Assembly: GCF_002760665.1 (NCBI RefSeq)
Contig: NZ_PDOB01000008.1
Coordinates: 1-64,000, forward strand
Reading direction: 5' to 3'
Source: Massilia psychrophila
GTDB taxonomy: Bacteria > Pseudomonadota > Gammaproteobacteria > Burkholderiales > Burkholderiaceae_D
Length of the DNA stretch: 64,000 bases
This document shows positions 1-10,101 of the stretch, piece by piece (the first letter of the stretch is position 1; every line of letters starts with the position of its first letter). The notes beneath the pieces are model-generated. The model saw only the letters and a program-made list of their open reading frames with translations. It searched no databases and was not told where the DNA came from. The position numbers and the translations under genes are program-made.

Positions 1-1
1 G

Positions 2-1213
2 CGGCTGATCGATGCGGCGCAGGCAGCCAGCCCGAACGTGTCGGCGGCGCGCTCGCGCATCGAGCAGTCGCGCGCGCAGCGCGCGGCCGCCGGCGCGGCG
101 CTGCTGCCGTCGGTCGACGCTGGCGCCAGCACCAGCCGCTCGAACCAGCAAAGCGCGCTGCCGACGGGGACCACGACGCAGGCGGCGTTCCAGGCGAGAT
201 GGGAGATCGACTTGTTCGGTGGCCGCCGCGCCGAACGGCGCGCTGCGGATGAACGGCTGGCCGGGGCGCAGGCCGGCTGGCATGAGGCACGCGTCTCGGT
301 CGCCGCCGAAGCGGCAAACCAGTATTACGCGCTGCGCGCCTGCGGCCAGTTGCTGGCGGTGGCCGAGCAGGACGCCGCATCGCGCTTCGATACCGCCCGC
401 CTGACCCAACTGACCACCGAAGCCGGCTTCCAGTCGCCGGCCACCGCCGCCCTGGCGCGCGCCAGCGCCGCCGAGGGTCAAAGCCGGGCCACCGGCCAGC
501 GCGCGCTGTGCGACATCGACATCAAGGCGCTGGTCGTGCTGACGGCGATGGCCGAACCGCAACTGCGCCAGGACCTGGCGGCAGCCGGGTCCGCCCAGGC
601 TGCGCAACCGGCGCCGATCGTCATCAGCACCTTGCCGGCCCAAACGCTGGCACAGCGCCCCGACGTCTTCAACGCCGAGCGCGAAGTGGCGGCCGCCAGT
701 TTCGAGGTGGGCAGCGCCCAGGCCGAGCGCTATCCGCGCCTGTCGCTGCAAGGCTCGGTCGGCGCGGCCAATTTCCGCACCGGCGGAGAAAACACCAAGC
801 TCGATACCTGGACCATCGGCCCGCTGGCGCTGACGGTGCCGGTGTTCGACGCCGGCCAGCGCAAGGCCGACGTCGAAGCTGCCAGGGCGCGCTACGACAA
901 CGCCGTCATCACCTACCGCGCCGTGGCGCGCCAGGCGGTGCGCGAAGTCGAGGAGTCGCTGGTGAACCTGAACAGCACTGCCCTGCGTGGCGGCGACGCC
1001 CAAGTGGCGCTGGAGGGCTACCGCTACTCGTTCCGCGCCACCGAAGACCTGTACAAGAACGGCCTGGCCAGCCTGCTTCAGCTGGAAGACGCGCGGCGCA
1101 CCCGGCTGGGAGCGGAAAACGCGGTCGTTACCTTGCAGCGCGAACGCAACGCCGCCTGGATCGCGCTGTACCGCGCCGCCGGCGGCGGTTGGAACAGCGC
1201 CGTCCGCAACTGA
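2..1213 (+). CDS. RND efflux outer-membrane factor (NodT/OprM type), 5' partial
   Basis: This is the C-terminal part of an outer-membrane channel of a tripartite efflux pump. The reading frame is open to the left edge of the window, so the true start, lipoprotein signal and first repeat half lie outside. The visible 404 residues show the long alpha-helical hairpins typical of the family, a beta-barrel stretch around RYPRLSLQGSVGAANF, and the usual C-terminal half with VPVFDAGQRKADVEAA. The gene is followed 68 nt later by an RND adaptor and then by the pump, so all three form one operon. Family assignment is confident; the transported substrate cannot be told. Confidence 0.9.
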   Translation, partial: RLIDAAQAASPNVSAARSRIEQSRAQRAAAGAALLPSVDAGASTSRSNQQSALPTGTTTQAAFQARWEIDLFGGRRAERRAADERLAGAQAGWHEARVSVAAEAANQYYALRACGQLLAVAEQDAASRFDTARLTQLTTEAGFQSPATAALARASAAEGQSRATGQRALCDIDIKALVVLTAMAEPQLRQDLAAAGSAQAAQPAPIVISTLPAQTLAQRPDVFNAEREVAAASFEVGSAQAERYPRLSLQGSVGAANFRTGGENTKLDTWTIGPLALTVPVFDAGQRKADVEAARARYDNAVITYRAVARQAVREVEESLVNLNSTALRGGDAQVALEGYRYSFRATEDLYKNGLASLLQLEDARRTRLGAENAVVTLQRERNAAWIALYRAAGGGWNSAVRN

Positions 1214-1281
1214 AAACACCGAGACGAACCTTCCACGCGCATCATCGCGCGAACCCCGCGAACCGACCACGGAACCAAGAC

Positions 1282-2424
1282 ATGAAAAACCTGCTGCTCA
1301 ATCCTACCTCCGCCCTCGTGCTTGGCGCGCTGGCCGCCGCCGGCGCCGCCACCCTGATGGCCGCGCCCGCATCGATCGCCGCCGACGGCAAGAAGGCTAC
1401 CGCCGCCAAGCCGGCGCTGACCGTCACCACCGTGCGCCCGTCAAATGCCCAGCTGCCGATCAAGCTGGCCGCCAACGGCAACGTCGTCGCCTGGCAGGAA
1501 GCGATCATCGGCAGCGAGACCGGCGGCTACCGTCTCAACGAAGTGCGCGTCAACGTCGGCGACATCGTCAAAAAGGGCCAGGTACTGGCCGTGTTCGCGT
1601 CCGACAGCGTCAATGCCGACGTCGCGCAAGCGCGCGCCGCGCTGCAGGAAACGCGCGCAACGGCGGCCGAAGCGACCGCTAATGCGGCGCGCGCCCGCAC
1701 GCTGCAAAGTTCGGGTGCGCTCAGCGCCCAGCAGATCAGCCAGTACTTGACGGCCGAGCAGACCGCCAATGCGCGCATCGCCGCTTCGCAGGCAACGCTG
1801 GCCTCGCAGCAGCTGCGCCTGAAGTACACGCAAGTGGTGGCGCCCGACAGTGGCGTGATCTCGGCGCGCAACGCCACCGTCGGCTCCGTGGTCGGCGTCG
1901 GCGCCGAACTGTTTCGCATGATTCGCCAGGGCCGGCTCGAGTGGCGCGCTGAAGTGATCGCGGCCGACTTGAGCCGGTTGAAACCGGGCACCAGTGCGAT
2001 AGTCAAAGCGGCCAACGGGACCGAACTGACAGGCAAGGTGCGCATGATCGCGCCGACCATCGATCTGCAGACCCGCTCGGCGCTGGTGTATGTCGACCTG
2101 CCGCCGACGATGGGCGCGAACGCGCCGTTCAAGGCCGGTATGTTCGCCAGCGGCCAGTTCGAACTTGGGACATCGAACGCGATGACGGTGCCGCAGCAGG
2201 CGGTCGTGGTGCGCGACGGCTTCAGTTACGTGTTCCGCCTCAACGCCGACGGCCGCGTCAGCCAGATCAAGGTGCAGTCCGGGCGCCGGCTGGGAGAGCG
2301 CATCGAAGTCATCAATGGCCTGACGCCCGATACGCTGGTGGTGGTGGGCGGCGCCGGCTTCCTCAATGACGGCGACCTGGTGCGCAATGTCGCAGCGGTA
2401 AATACGGCAACTGCAGCCAAATAA
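1282..2424 (+). CDS. RND efflux periplasmic adaptor (membrane fusion protein)
   Basis: A 380-residue periplasmic adaptor that bridges the inner-membrane pump and the outer-membrane channel. The start is the ATG giving MKNLLL, followed by a signal-peptide-like hydrophobic stretch to about residue 38 (ending near SIAADG). A split biotinyl-lipoyl-like domain (GYRLNEVRVNVGDIVKKGQ and VVAPDSGVISARN) flanks an alpha-hairpin rich in Ala, Gln and Arg. A beta-barrel and membrane-proximal domain follow. Longer forms upstream in the same frame run through the preceding gene and are not credible. It lies 9 nt before the pump gene. Confidence 0.93.
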   Translation: MKNLLLNPTSALVLGALAAAGAATLMAAPASIAADGKKATAAKPALTVTTVRPSNAQLPIKLAANGNVVAWQEAIIGSETGGYRLNEVRVNVGDIVKKGQVLAVFASDSVNADVAQARAALQETRATAAEATANAARARTLQSSGALSAQQISQYLTAEQTANARIAASQATLASQQLRLKYTQVVAPDSGVISARNATVGSVVGVGAELFRMIRQGRLEWRAEVIAADLSRLKPGTSAIVKAANGTELTGKVRMIAPTIDLQTRSALVYVDLPPTMGANAPFKAGMFASGQFELGTSNAMTVPQQAVVVRDGFSYVFRLNADGRVSQIKVQSGRRLGERIEVINGLTPDTLVVVGGAGFLNDGDLVRNVAAVNTATAAK

Positions 2425-2433
2425 GGAAGCGCC

Positions 2434-5400
2434 ATGAATTTTTCAGCCCTTTCCATTAAGAACCCGGTCCCGGCGATCATGCTGTTCATCCTGCTGTCGC
2501 TGGCGGGACTGCTCGCCTTCAAGGCCAACAAGGTGCAGGACTTTCCCGACATCGAACTGCCGATCGTCACCGTCACCGCCGTCCTCGACGGCGCCGCGCC
2601 GGCCCAACTGGAAACCGAAGTGGCGCGCAAGATCGAGGATTCGGTCGCCAGTTTGCAGGGCGTCAAAAACATCTACACCAGGGTGCTCGACGGCGTGGCC
2701 ACCGTCACCGTCGAATTCATCCTCGAAAAAAACATCAGCGAAGGCGTCAACGACGTGCGCGACGCGGTGGCCCGGATCAAGGCCGACCTACCGGCCGAAA
2801 TGCGCGACCCGACAGTGACGAAGGCAAGCAACGCCGGCAGGGTCGTGCTGACGTTCATCGCCACCGCCGCCCAAAACGGCGGCGTCCCGTTAGATGACCA
2901 GGAAGTGAGCTGGTTCGTCGACAACTCGGTATCCAAGCGCCTGCTCAGCGTGCCGGGCGTGGGCGCGGTGAAGCGGGTCGGCGGGGTGTCGCGCGAAGTC
3001 CGGGTCGAACTCGACGACGCCCGCATGGCGGCGCTCAAAGTCGCCGCCATCGACGTCTCGCGCCAGCTGCGCAGCGTGCAGCGCGAGGCGCCGGGCGGCC
3101 GCGGCGACGTCAGCGGCGCCGAGCAATCGGTGCGCACCATCGGCACCGTCAAGACGGCCGCCGAACTGGCGGCGCTCGACATTCCGCTGGCCGACGGGCG
3201 CCGCGTGCGCCTCGACCAGATCGCCAAGGTGACCGATACCGTCGCCGAGCCGCGCTCGGTGGCCGAACTCGACGGCAAACGCGTCGTCGGCTTCGAAATC
3301 TTCCGTACCAAGGGCGCCAGCGAAATCGACGTCGCAACCGGGGCGCGCGCGGCCATCGCCGAGCTGCAGAAAGAGCACGCCAACATCGTGCTCAAGGAAA
3401 CCATCGACAACGCCTTCCCGGTCGAGGAAAACTTCGCCGGTTCGATGGAGCTGCTGTACGAGGGCGCGCTGCTGGCGGTGCTGGTGGTGTGGTGGTTCCT
3501 GCGCGACTGGCGCGCCACGCTGGTGGCGGCGGCGGCGCTGCCGCTGTCGGTGATTCCCACTTTCCTCGGCCAGTACCTGTTCGGCTACACGCTCAATACC
3601 GTGACCTTGCTGTCGCTGGCGCTAGTGGTCGGCGTGCTGGTCGACGACGCGATCGTCGAGATCGAAAACATTTCGCGCCACCTTAAAATGGGCAAGACGC
3701 CGATGCAGGCTTCGCTCGAAGCTGCCGACGAAATCGGCATGGCGGTGATCGCCACCACGTTTGCGCTGGTGGCGGTGTTCCTGCCGACCGCCTTCATGGG
3801 CGGCATTCCCGGCAAATTCTTCAAGCAGTTCGGCTGGACCGCGGTGCTGGCGATTCTCGCTTCCCTGCTGGTGGCGCGCCTGCTCACGCCCATGATGGCG
3901 GCCTACATCCTCAAGCCGACCGATCAACGCGAGGAAAAAGACGGCTGGCTGATGACGCGTTACATCGCGACGATGAAATGGTGCCTGAAGCACCGCTGGA
4001 TCACCGCGCTCGGCGCCGGCGTATTTTTCGTCGCCTCGATCGGCTTGGTGTTCCTACTGCCGACCGGCTTCGTGCCGGCGGCCGACCGCGCCCAGACGCA
4101 AATCAACCTCGAACTGCCGCCCGGCTCGACCTTGGCCGAAACGCGCGTCGTCGCCGAGCAGGCAAGGCTGGCGGCGATGCAGGTAAAAGGCATCAAGAGC
4201 GTGTTCAGCTCGATCGGCGGCGGCTCCAGCGGCGACGCCTTCGCCCCCGGCGCGGCGGCCGAAGCGCGGCGCGCGGTGCTGACGCTCACCACCGTCCACC
4301 GCACCGACCGCAAGGAATCGCTCGACGCGCTCGAGCGCCAGATCCGCGCCCGGCTCGACCAGATCCCGGGTGCGCGCTTCAACGTCGGCCCGCCGGACAC
4401 CGGCGTCAAGATGCAACTGGTGCTGCGCAGCGAAGACGCGGTGGCATTGAACACGTCGGCGCGCCAAGTCGAACGCGAAATGCGCACCTTGCAGGGCATC
4501 GGCAACGTCAGTTCGAGCGCATCGCTGGTGCGCCCGGAGATCATCGTGCGGCCTGATTTCGCCAAGGCGGCCGACCTCGGCGTGACGGCGTCGTCGATCG
4601 GCGAAACGGTGCGCGTGGCCACTGCCGGCGACTACGACGTCGCCCTCACCAAGCTCAATCTGTCCGAGCGCCAGGTGCCGATCCGCGTCAAGTTGCCGGA
4701 CGCCGTGCGCGCCGACCTGTCGGCCATCGGCCGGCTGACGGTGCCCGGCAAAAACGGCCCGGTGATGCTGGCCAACGTCGCCGACATCACGATGGAAAGC
4801 GGCCCGGCCCAGATCGACCGGCTCAACCGCAGCCGCAACGTCACGCTCGAAGTGGAGCTGTCCGGCCGCTCGCTGGGCGAGGTCAATGCCGAAGCGCGCG
4901 CGTTGCCGGCGATGGCCACCCTGCCGGCATCGGTAAAAATCGCCGAACTGGGCGACGCCCAGGAAATGCAGGCCCTGTTCGCCAGCTTCGGCGTGGCGAT
5001 GCTGATCGGGGTGTTGTGCATCTACGGCGTACTGGTGCTGCTGTTCAAGGACTTCTTGCAGCCGGTGACGATCCTGGCCGCGCTGCCGCTGTCGATCGGC
5101 GGCGCTTTCGTCGCCCTGCTGATCACCGGGCGGGCGCTGTCGATGCCGTCGATGATCGGCCTGATCATGCTGATGGGGATCGTGACGAAGAACTCGATCC
5201 TGCTGGTCGATTACGCCATCCTCGCGCGCCAGGCCGGCATGGCGCGCTTCGACGCGCTGGTCGACGCCTGCCACAAGCGCAGCCGGCCGATCATCATGAC
5301 CACCATCGCCATGGGCGCCGGCATGATGCCGCTGGCCCTTGGCTGGGGCGCCGATCCGAGCTTCCGCTCGCCGATGGCGATTGCCGTCATCGGCGGCCTG

Positions 5401-5559
5401 ATCACCTCGACCCTGCTCAGCCTGCTGGTGGTGCCGGCGGTGTTTACCATCATCGACGACCTCGAGCACTGGCTCGGCCGCACGGCGCGCCGGATGCGCG
5501 GGCAAAAGCCGGCGCCATTGGCGCCGGTCATGGCCGAGCGGGTGCACAACCACATATGA
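2434..5559 (+). CDS. RND efflux pump permease
   Basis: A 1041-residue inner-membrane proton-driven exporter of the AcrB/MexB superfamily, of full family length. It has an N-terminal helix (LFILLSLAGLLAF), a large periplasmic porter domain, a transmembrane bundle, then a second porter domain and a second bundle ending near residue 1010. The proton-relay motif VGVLVDDAIVEIEN, with Asp at about residues 403 and 404, is present, as is the late motif GIVTKNSILLVDY. It is the third gene of the efflux operon. Substrate class is unknown, since close relatives export drugs, dyes or solvents. No local regulator is visible, although one could lie upstream of the window. Confidence 0.94.
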   Translation: MNFSALSIKNPVPAIMLFILLSLAGLLAFKANKVQDFPDIELPIVTVTAVLDGAAPAQLETEVARKIEDSVASLQGVKNIYTRVLDGVATVTVEFILEKNISEGVNDVRDAVARIKADLPAEMRDPTVTKASNAGRVVLTFIATAAQNGGVPLDDQEVSWFVDNSVSKRLLSVPGVGAVKRVGGVSREVRVELDDARMAALKVAAIDVSRQLRSVQREAPGGRGDVSGAEQSVRTIGTVKTAAELAALDIPLADGRRVRLDQIAKVTDTVAEPRSVAELDGKRVVGFEIFRTKGASEIDVATGARAAIAELQKEHANIVLKETIDNAFPVEENFAGSMELLYEGALLAVLVVWWFLRDWRATLVAAAALPLSVIPTFLGQYLFGYTLNTVTLLSLALVVGVLVDDAIVEIENISRHLKMGKTPMQASLEAADEIGMAVIATTFALVAVFLPTAFMGGIPGKFFKQFGWTAVLAILASLLVARLLTPMMAAYILKPTDQREEKDGWLMTRYIATMKWCLKHRWITALGAGVFFVASIGLVFLLPTGFVPAADRAQTQINLELPPGSTLAETRVVAEQARLAAMQVKGIKSVFSSIGGGSSGDAFAPGAAAEARRAVLTLTTVHRTDRKESLDALERQIRARLDQIPGARFNVGPPDTGVKMQLVLRSEDAVALNTSARQVEREMRTLQGIGNVSSSASLVRPEIIVRPDFAKAADLGVTASSIGETVRVATAGDYDVALTKLNLSERQVPIRVKLPDAVRADLSAIGRLTVPGKNGPVMLANVADITMESGPAQIDRLNRSRNVTLEVELSGRSLGEVNAEARALPAMATLPASVKIAELGDAQEMQALFASFGVAMLIGVLCIYGVLVLLFKDFLQPVTILAALPLSIGGAFVALLITGRALSMPSMIGLIMLMGIVTKNSILLVDYAILARQAGMARFDALVDACHKRSRPIIMTTIAMGAGMMPLALGWGADPSFRSPMAIAVIGGLITSTLLSLLVVPAVFTIIDDLEHWLGRTARRMRGQKPAPLAPVMAERVHNHI

Positions 5560-5596
5560 CCAGGATACCAACCAACACCCGCCGCGGGAGCGCCCG

Positions 5597-6274
5597 ATGA
5601 ATGCACGTAGCCTGTTGTTGCGCACGTTGTTGTGCGCCGCCGTCAGCGCCGGCGCCAACGCCAACGCCGGGCAACCGCGCCACAGCCGCGGCGACGACGA
5701 ACCCGGCCGCTTCGATTATTACGCCGTCGCGCTGAGCTGGTCGCCGGCCTACTGCGCCACCCGTGGCGACCCCGACCAATGCGCGCGCGGCCGGCAAAAC
5801 GGCTTTGTGCTGCACGGGCTGTGGCCGCAATACGCGCAAGGCTACCCGCAGCAATGTTCGACCGAACGATTGCCTTTGCCAACGCGTGAAAAATATGCCG
5901 CGCTGTTCCCGTCGCCAAAGATGATCGGCCACGAGTGGCAAAAACACGGCACCTGCTCGGGATTGAACCCGTCCGCCTATTTTGAATTGTCGGCAAAGCT
6001 GCGCGGCCAGTTGCTTATTCCCGCGCCGTACCAGCGCCCATTGGAACCGGTGCGTACCAGTTACGGCGAGTTCGCGCAGGCGTTCCGCGCCGCCAATCCG
6101 CGCCTGGCGCACAACGCCGTGCTGCCGTTTTGCGCCAGCGGCGGCCGCTTCCTGAGGGAGATCCACGTCTGCTACGACAAGCGCGGCGTGTCGACAGGCT
6201 GCGGGCAGAGCGAAATCCGGCGTTCCGCCAATACCTGCCGCCAGCCAACGTTTTTGATGCAAAGCGTGCGCTGA
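5597..6274 (+). CDS. Secreted ribonuclease T2 family enzyme
   Basis: A 225-residue exported endoribonuclease of the T2 family, which cleaves single-stranded RNA through a 2',3'-cyclic phosphate. A signal peptide spans about residues 1-25 (ending near ANANAG). Both catalytic boxes are complete: CAS-I FVLHGLWPQ at 70-78 with His73, and CAS-II HEWQKHGTC at 112-120 with His112, Glu113 and His117. Several cysteines (53, 62, 87, 120 and others) fit a disulfide-stabilised periplasmic or extracellular protein. It starts 37 nt after the pump gene on the same strand, but a functional link to efflux is not evident. Confidence 0.93.
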   Translation: MNARSLLLRTLLCAAVSAGANANAGQPRHSRGDDEPGRFDYYAVALSWSPAYCATRGDPDQCARGRQNGFVLHGLWPQYAQGYPQQCSTERLPLPTREKYAALFPSPKMIGHEWQKHGTCSGLNPSAYFELSAKLRGQLLIPAPYQRPLEPVRTSYGEFAQAFRAANPRLAHNAVLPFCASGGRFLREIHVCYDKRGVSTGCGQSEIRRSANTCRQPTFLMQSVR

Positions 6275-6330
6275 GGAGCGTGTGGCAGGCCGCTATTGCC
6301 CGCCGTTTGGACTGTTACACGCTGGCAGTT

Positions 6331-8745
6331 TTAGGCCGGCAGCAAATCGGTTTCGCGCGCGAACGAGCGATGGCCGGCGAGCGCTTGCTTGAAGGCGGCG
6401 AGCGCCTTCGGCAGCGCTTCGCTGTCTGCGCTCACCAGGGCGGTGTCGGCCGACCCGTCCGGCAAGGTCGCCGGCACACCGGCCGCCTGCAACAGCGCCG
6501 CGCCGGCCCCCACCACCATGATCGGCTTGCAGTGACGATACTGCTGGCGCACGAAGTCGAGGGCGTTGGCGTCGCCGCTCATGGCGTTGACGGCCATTTC
6601 GCCATCGGGCACCACCACGGCGTCATACAACACCGACGGCCCCGCTTCCAGCGAGATTTCGACGTCGAGCGAACCGCCGTCGGCAGTCTTGACCTTGCCG
6701 AGATGGGTGCCGACCACCCGCGGCACGGCGCCGTCGGCCAGCAGCGACGCATAGATCGCGCGCACGCCGACGCCGTCGACGCCTGCCGCCACCAGGATCG
6801 CAACTTTGCGGGTATGGATGCCGGTGTTGCCCGGACGGGCCAGCAGCGATAGCGCGGCCGACGGCTTGAACTCGGGAATCGGCCGATTTGTCGCCAACGG
6901 CAGCGGCGCCGGCACGTCGATGCCGAGACCGTGGGCGACGGCGGCGGCGAGCACCGGATTGACGTTGACCAAAGTCGCCACCACCCGCTCACGCACCGCC
7001 GGCGTTTGCACGCGCGTCAGCTCGAAGCGGAAAGCGGCGGCGATGTGGGCCTGCTCGGGCGCCGTCTGGCTGTTCCAGAACATGCGGGCCTGCGAATAAT
7101 GGTCGGCAAACATCTCCGGTTTGCCGCGCACCTTGTCTTCGGCCGAGCGTTCGGGAAAACTCGTAAAACCTTGCATGCCGGCCTGGAACGGGCAACCGCC
7201 GCCGAGCGAATTCGGTTCGTAGTTAACGCGGCCGCGATGGATTGCCTGGCGATGTATGCCGTCGCGCTGGTTGTTGTGCACCGGCGCGATCGGCGAATTG
7301 ATCGGGATCTCGTGGAAGTTCGGCCCGCCGAGGCGGCTGATCTGGGTGTCGAGATAGGAATGGTTACGGCCCTGCAGCAGCGGATCGTTTGAAAAATCGA
7401 TGCCGGGCACGACATGGGCGGAGCAAAAGGCGACCTGCTCGGTTTCGGCAAAGAAGTTATCCGGATTGCGGTTCAACACCATCTTACCCACCGGCATCAA
7501 CGGCGCCATTTCCTCCGGCACCAGCTTGGTGGCATCGAGGACGTCGAATTCAAACGCCGCCGCCTGCTCTTCCGTAAATACTTGCAGGCACAGTTCCCAC
7601 TGCGGGAATTCGCCTGCTTCGATCGCTTCCCATAAATCGCGACGGTGGAAGTCGGGGTCGGCGCCGATGATCTTGGCCGCCTCGTCCCACACCAGCGAGT
7701 GGGTGCCTTGCACCGGGTTCCAGTGGAATTTGCAAAAGCGCGACTCGCCGGCAGCGTTGACGAGGCGGAAGGTGTGCACGCCGAAACCTTGCATCGTGCG
7801 ATAGCTGCGCGGGATCGCCCGGTCCGACATCTGCCACATCAGCATGTGGGTCGTTTCCGGCATCAGCGAGGCGAAATCCCAGTACGTATCGTGGGCGCTG
7901 GACGCCTGCGGCATCTGGTGATGGGACTCCGGTTTGACCGCGTGCACGAGGTCGGGGAACTTTATCGCGTCCTGAATGAAGAACACCGGCATGTTGTTGC
8001 CGACGATATCCCAGTTGCCTTCGTCGGTGTAGAACTTGACGGCGAAACCGCGCACGTCGCGCACCGTATCGGCCGAGCCGCGCTCGCCGACGACGGTGGA
8101 GAAGCGCGCGAACACCGGCGTGCGCTTGCCGGCCTGGGCCAACGGCGCAGCGCGCGTCAGCTCGCTGCAATCCTGGTACGCCTCGAAATAGCCGTGGGCC
8201 GCGGAACCGCGCGCGTGCACCACGCGCTCGGGAATGCGCTCATGGTCGAAATGGGTGATTTTTTCGCGCAAGATAAAATCTTCCAGCGCGGTCGGGCCGC
8301 GCAGGCCGATCTTGAGCGAGTTCTGGTTGTCCGCGATCGGCACGCCCTGGTTGGTGGTCAGGCGCTGCCCGCTGGCGTCGGCCCGTACGCGGTCGAGCGG
8401 TCCGGCGATCGGATCGACGCCGACCGGCGGCACGCCGGATCCGACCTTCGCCGAAGCGATGGTTTCCGTGCTGGTGCTGGCGGTGGCGGCAGGGATCGAC
8501 GGCGCGTGCGTGGCGCCAGGCTGGGGCGTGGTAGCGGCACTGCCATGCTCGCCGGCCTTGTTTGGATTGAACGGCATCTGCGCCGCCAGCTGCTGGCCGG
8601 CGACAGTCTTTTGCAACAGCTGTGCCGCCACCGGGTTCTCGCTACCGAGACTGGACGGCGGCTGCGCGGTCGACGGACCGGACACAGTACTGAGGATGGA
8701 ACCGGCACCGTCGACCGACCGGCCATTTTTCTTACGTGTAACCAT
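6331..8745 (-). CDS. katE: Large-subunit monofunctional catalase (HPII/KatE type)
   Basis: An 804-residue haem catalase that disproportionates hydrogen peroxide. The N-terminal 110 residues form a low-complexity Ala/Ser/Pro/Thr-rich extension. The catalase core follows, with the catalytic His in [12 protein letters not shown] (about 172-183), the distal Asn in VGNNMPVFF and the haem-ligand Tyr in [10 protein letters not shown]. The C-terminal 150 residues (from about [13 protein letters not shown]) are the flavodoxin/DJ-1-like domain found only in large-subunit clade-2 catalases. I chose ATG at 8745, preceded by GGGGTG; a GTG 12 nt upstream is also possible. It stands alone and is probably stationary-phase or stress controlled, as is usual for katE. 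Confidence 0.95.
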   Translation of the reverse strand: MVTRKKNGRSVDGAGSILSTVSGPSTAQPPSSLGSENPVAAQLLQKTVAGQQLAAQMPFNPNKAGEHGSAATTPQPGATHAPSIPAATASTSTETIASAKVGSGVPPVGVDPIAGPLDRVRADASGQRLTTNQGVPIADNQNSLKIGLRGPTALEDFILREKITHFDHERIPERVVHARGSAAHGYFEAYQDCSELTRAAPLAQAGKRTPVFARFSTVVGERGSADTVRDVRGFAVKFYTDEGNWDIVGNNMPVFFIQDAIKFPDLVHAVKPESHHQMPQASSAHDTYWDFASLMPETTHMLMWQMSDRAIPRSYRTMQGFGVHTFRLVNAAGESRFCKFHWNPVQGTHSLVWDEAAKIIGADPDFHRRDLWEAIEAGEFPQWELCLQVFTEEQAAAFEFDVLDATKLVPEEMAPLMPVGKMVLNRNPDNFFAETEQVAFCSAHVVPGIDFSNDPLLQGRNHSYLDTQISRLGGPNFHEIPINSPIAPVHNNQRDGIHRQAIHRGRVNYEPNSLGGGCPFQAGMQGFTSFPERSAEDKVRGKPEMFADHYSQARMFWNSQTAPEQAHIAAAFRFELTRVQTPAVRERVVATLVNVNPVLAAAVAHGLGIDVPAPLPLATNRPIPEFKPSAALSLLARPGNTGIHTRKVAILVAAGVDGVGVRAIYASLLADGAVPRVVGTHLGKVKTADGGSLDVEISLEAGPSVLYDAVVVPDGEMAVNAMSGDANALDFVRQQYRHCKPIMVVGAGAALLQAAGVPATLPDGSADTALVSADSEALPKALAAFKQALAGHRSFARETDLLPA

Positions 8746-8954
8746 TGGACACCCCACACAACATCAAGAATGAAAAACGCCCGTAGCGAGCGAGCGAAAA
8801 AGGCAAGGTCACGATCGGAAGGACACAACTTTCCAAACCGGCCATTGACACCAACCTGACTACCCCTTGGCAATTCGATGATCAATCTTTGCGCGAGAGC
8901 GACCTGGCCGGCACCAGGCCGGCCGGAATCTGGCGTGGCCGAACCGGTGCCGAA

Positions 8955-9485
8955 TCAACGCCGGTTGCCCAGCAATTTGGCGAGAAGGTATCCCACACCG
9001 AGGGCTGCCACCACCGCGGTTCCCGGGCTGGTGCGAACATACTCGCGGCCGGTATCGGCAAAGGTGCGCGCCGCGTCGGCCAGCTGGCGGCTTCGTTGGT
9101 CCATGCTTCCACCCACGCCCGACAAGGCGCTGGAAAATTTGTCGACCCCGGCGTGCGCCGTGCTGGCCAGGCGGTTGACCATTGGCTGGGCTGCCTCGGC
9201 GGCCTTGTCGATGGTCTTGTCGATGGTCTTGTACATGTCGCTGGCGGTGGAGGGCACGTCCCTGGACATGTCCTTGGCCTTGTCGATGACGCTGCCGGCC
9301 GTGCTGGCGCTGCTGGAGGCGCCGGGAATGCCAGAGGTGGTGGTGCTGCCGGATATAGCGGCGCCACCGCTGCCGGTGCTGCCCGTGCTGCCGCCGTCTT
9401 GGTTCATATCCTTGCCCATGCTGCTGCCTGCGCCCTCGCGGCCCAGGTCGCGTGCGCTACCGTCGTTTGGTTTTTGGTTTTCCAT
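8955..9485 (-). CDS. DUF883/YqjD-ElaB-like membrane-anchored stress protein
   Basis: A 176-residue protein with a Gly/Ser/Thr-rich disordered N-terminal half (to about residue 65). An amphipathic helical region with many Asp and Lys follows. The short hydrophobic C-terminal segment TAVVAALGVGYLLAKLLG followed by NRR resembles the tail anchor of DUF883 (YqjD/ElaB) proteins, which in Escherichia coli associate with ribosomes in stationary phase. It sits behind the catalase gene on the same strand, consistent with a general-stress neighbourhood. The long disordered front is unusual for that family, so the assignment rests mainly on the tail. Confidence 0.6.
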   Translation of the reverse strand: MENQKPNDGSARDLGREGAGSSMGKDMNQDGGSTGSTGSGGAAISGSTTTSGIPGASSSASTAGSVIDKAKDMSRDVPSTASDMYKTIDKTIDKAAEAAQPMVNRLASTAHAGVDKFSSALSGVGGSMDQRSRQLADAARTFADTGREYVRTSPGTAVVAALGVGYLLAKLLGNRR

Positions 9486-10053
9486 GATTTTTTCCTAAAA
9501 AAATTTAATTACACGGCGTGAAGCATTCCCGGCCTTCACTACCTTATTCTTCCCTTATTGCGCCCCAAAACAAACGAAGGTACGAGACGGACCTGCGCTG
9601 CATCAAGCGCATCCCTGTACCCACCGGACGGATCAACAATTTTTATCGCTTACCTAAACACGGCATAAAAGTTCAATTACTTCGCAAATGCTGGTCTGGC
9701 CCAGTAGAACTCAAGCAAGTGTTTGCATTGAACCCGAAATTATAGGAACTGCAATCTGGTTACCGTGCGGTGACTAACAAAGCGGTAAATGTCGCCAAGA
9801 TCGCGTTTCCTGCTGATAATTTCGTCACAAGCTCGCTGCGAGGCCGGCGTATGACTCCGGGCGCGCCTCTTCTTTCCTCGTAAATATGACTAAGCTGATT
9901 GCACAGACTGGATCACGCGTTTCAATGCAACAACCGTTTTTGCCAAGGGACGCCATGAACCGCCTGACCTGTCTGCTCATCCTTTCCAGCTGGTATTCCG
10001 CCGTGCTCACTGCGAGGACGATGCGTTTAGCTGGCGTAATCCACAAAGCAAAA
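9486..10053. other. Gene-free gap, relatively AT-rich
   Basis: About 570 bases between the DUF883-like gene and the terminator of the uronate dehydrogenase gene. A 75-codon plus-strand frame at 9518-9745 begins inside the promoter region of the minus-strand gene; it has no ribosome-binding site or family resemblance, so I do not call it. The right half may hold remains of lost genes, but none is recognisable. The left end must carry the promoter of the DUF883-like gene. Confidence 0.5.
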
Positions 10054-10079
10054 AAGGGCCGCGCTTGCACGCGGCCCTT
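10054..10079 (-). terminator. Intrinsic terminator after uronate dehydrogenase
   Basis: A perfect 10-bp stem (AAGGGCCGCG at 10054-10063 with CGCGGCCCTT at 10070-10079) and a 6-base loop. Read on the minus strand it is followed by a T-rich run, making a Rho-independent terminator 23 nt beyond the stop codon of the minus-strand gene at 10102. Confidence 0.85.
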
Positions 10080-10101
10080 CGCATTTTCCAGTCTTCGCCG
10101 C

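Noticed and set aside
4054-5664. 536-codon open frame opposite the RND pump gene
   Set aside because: Antisense shadow; composition not protein-like and no ribosome-binding site.
9518-9745. 75-codon plus-strand frame in the gap after the DUF883-like gene
   Set aside because: No ribosome-binding site, no family resemblance and it overlaps the promoter region of the opposite gene.
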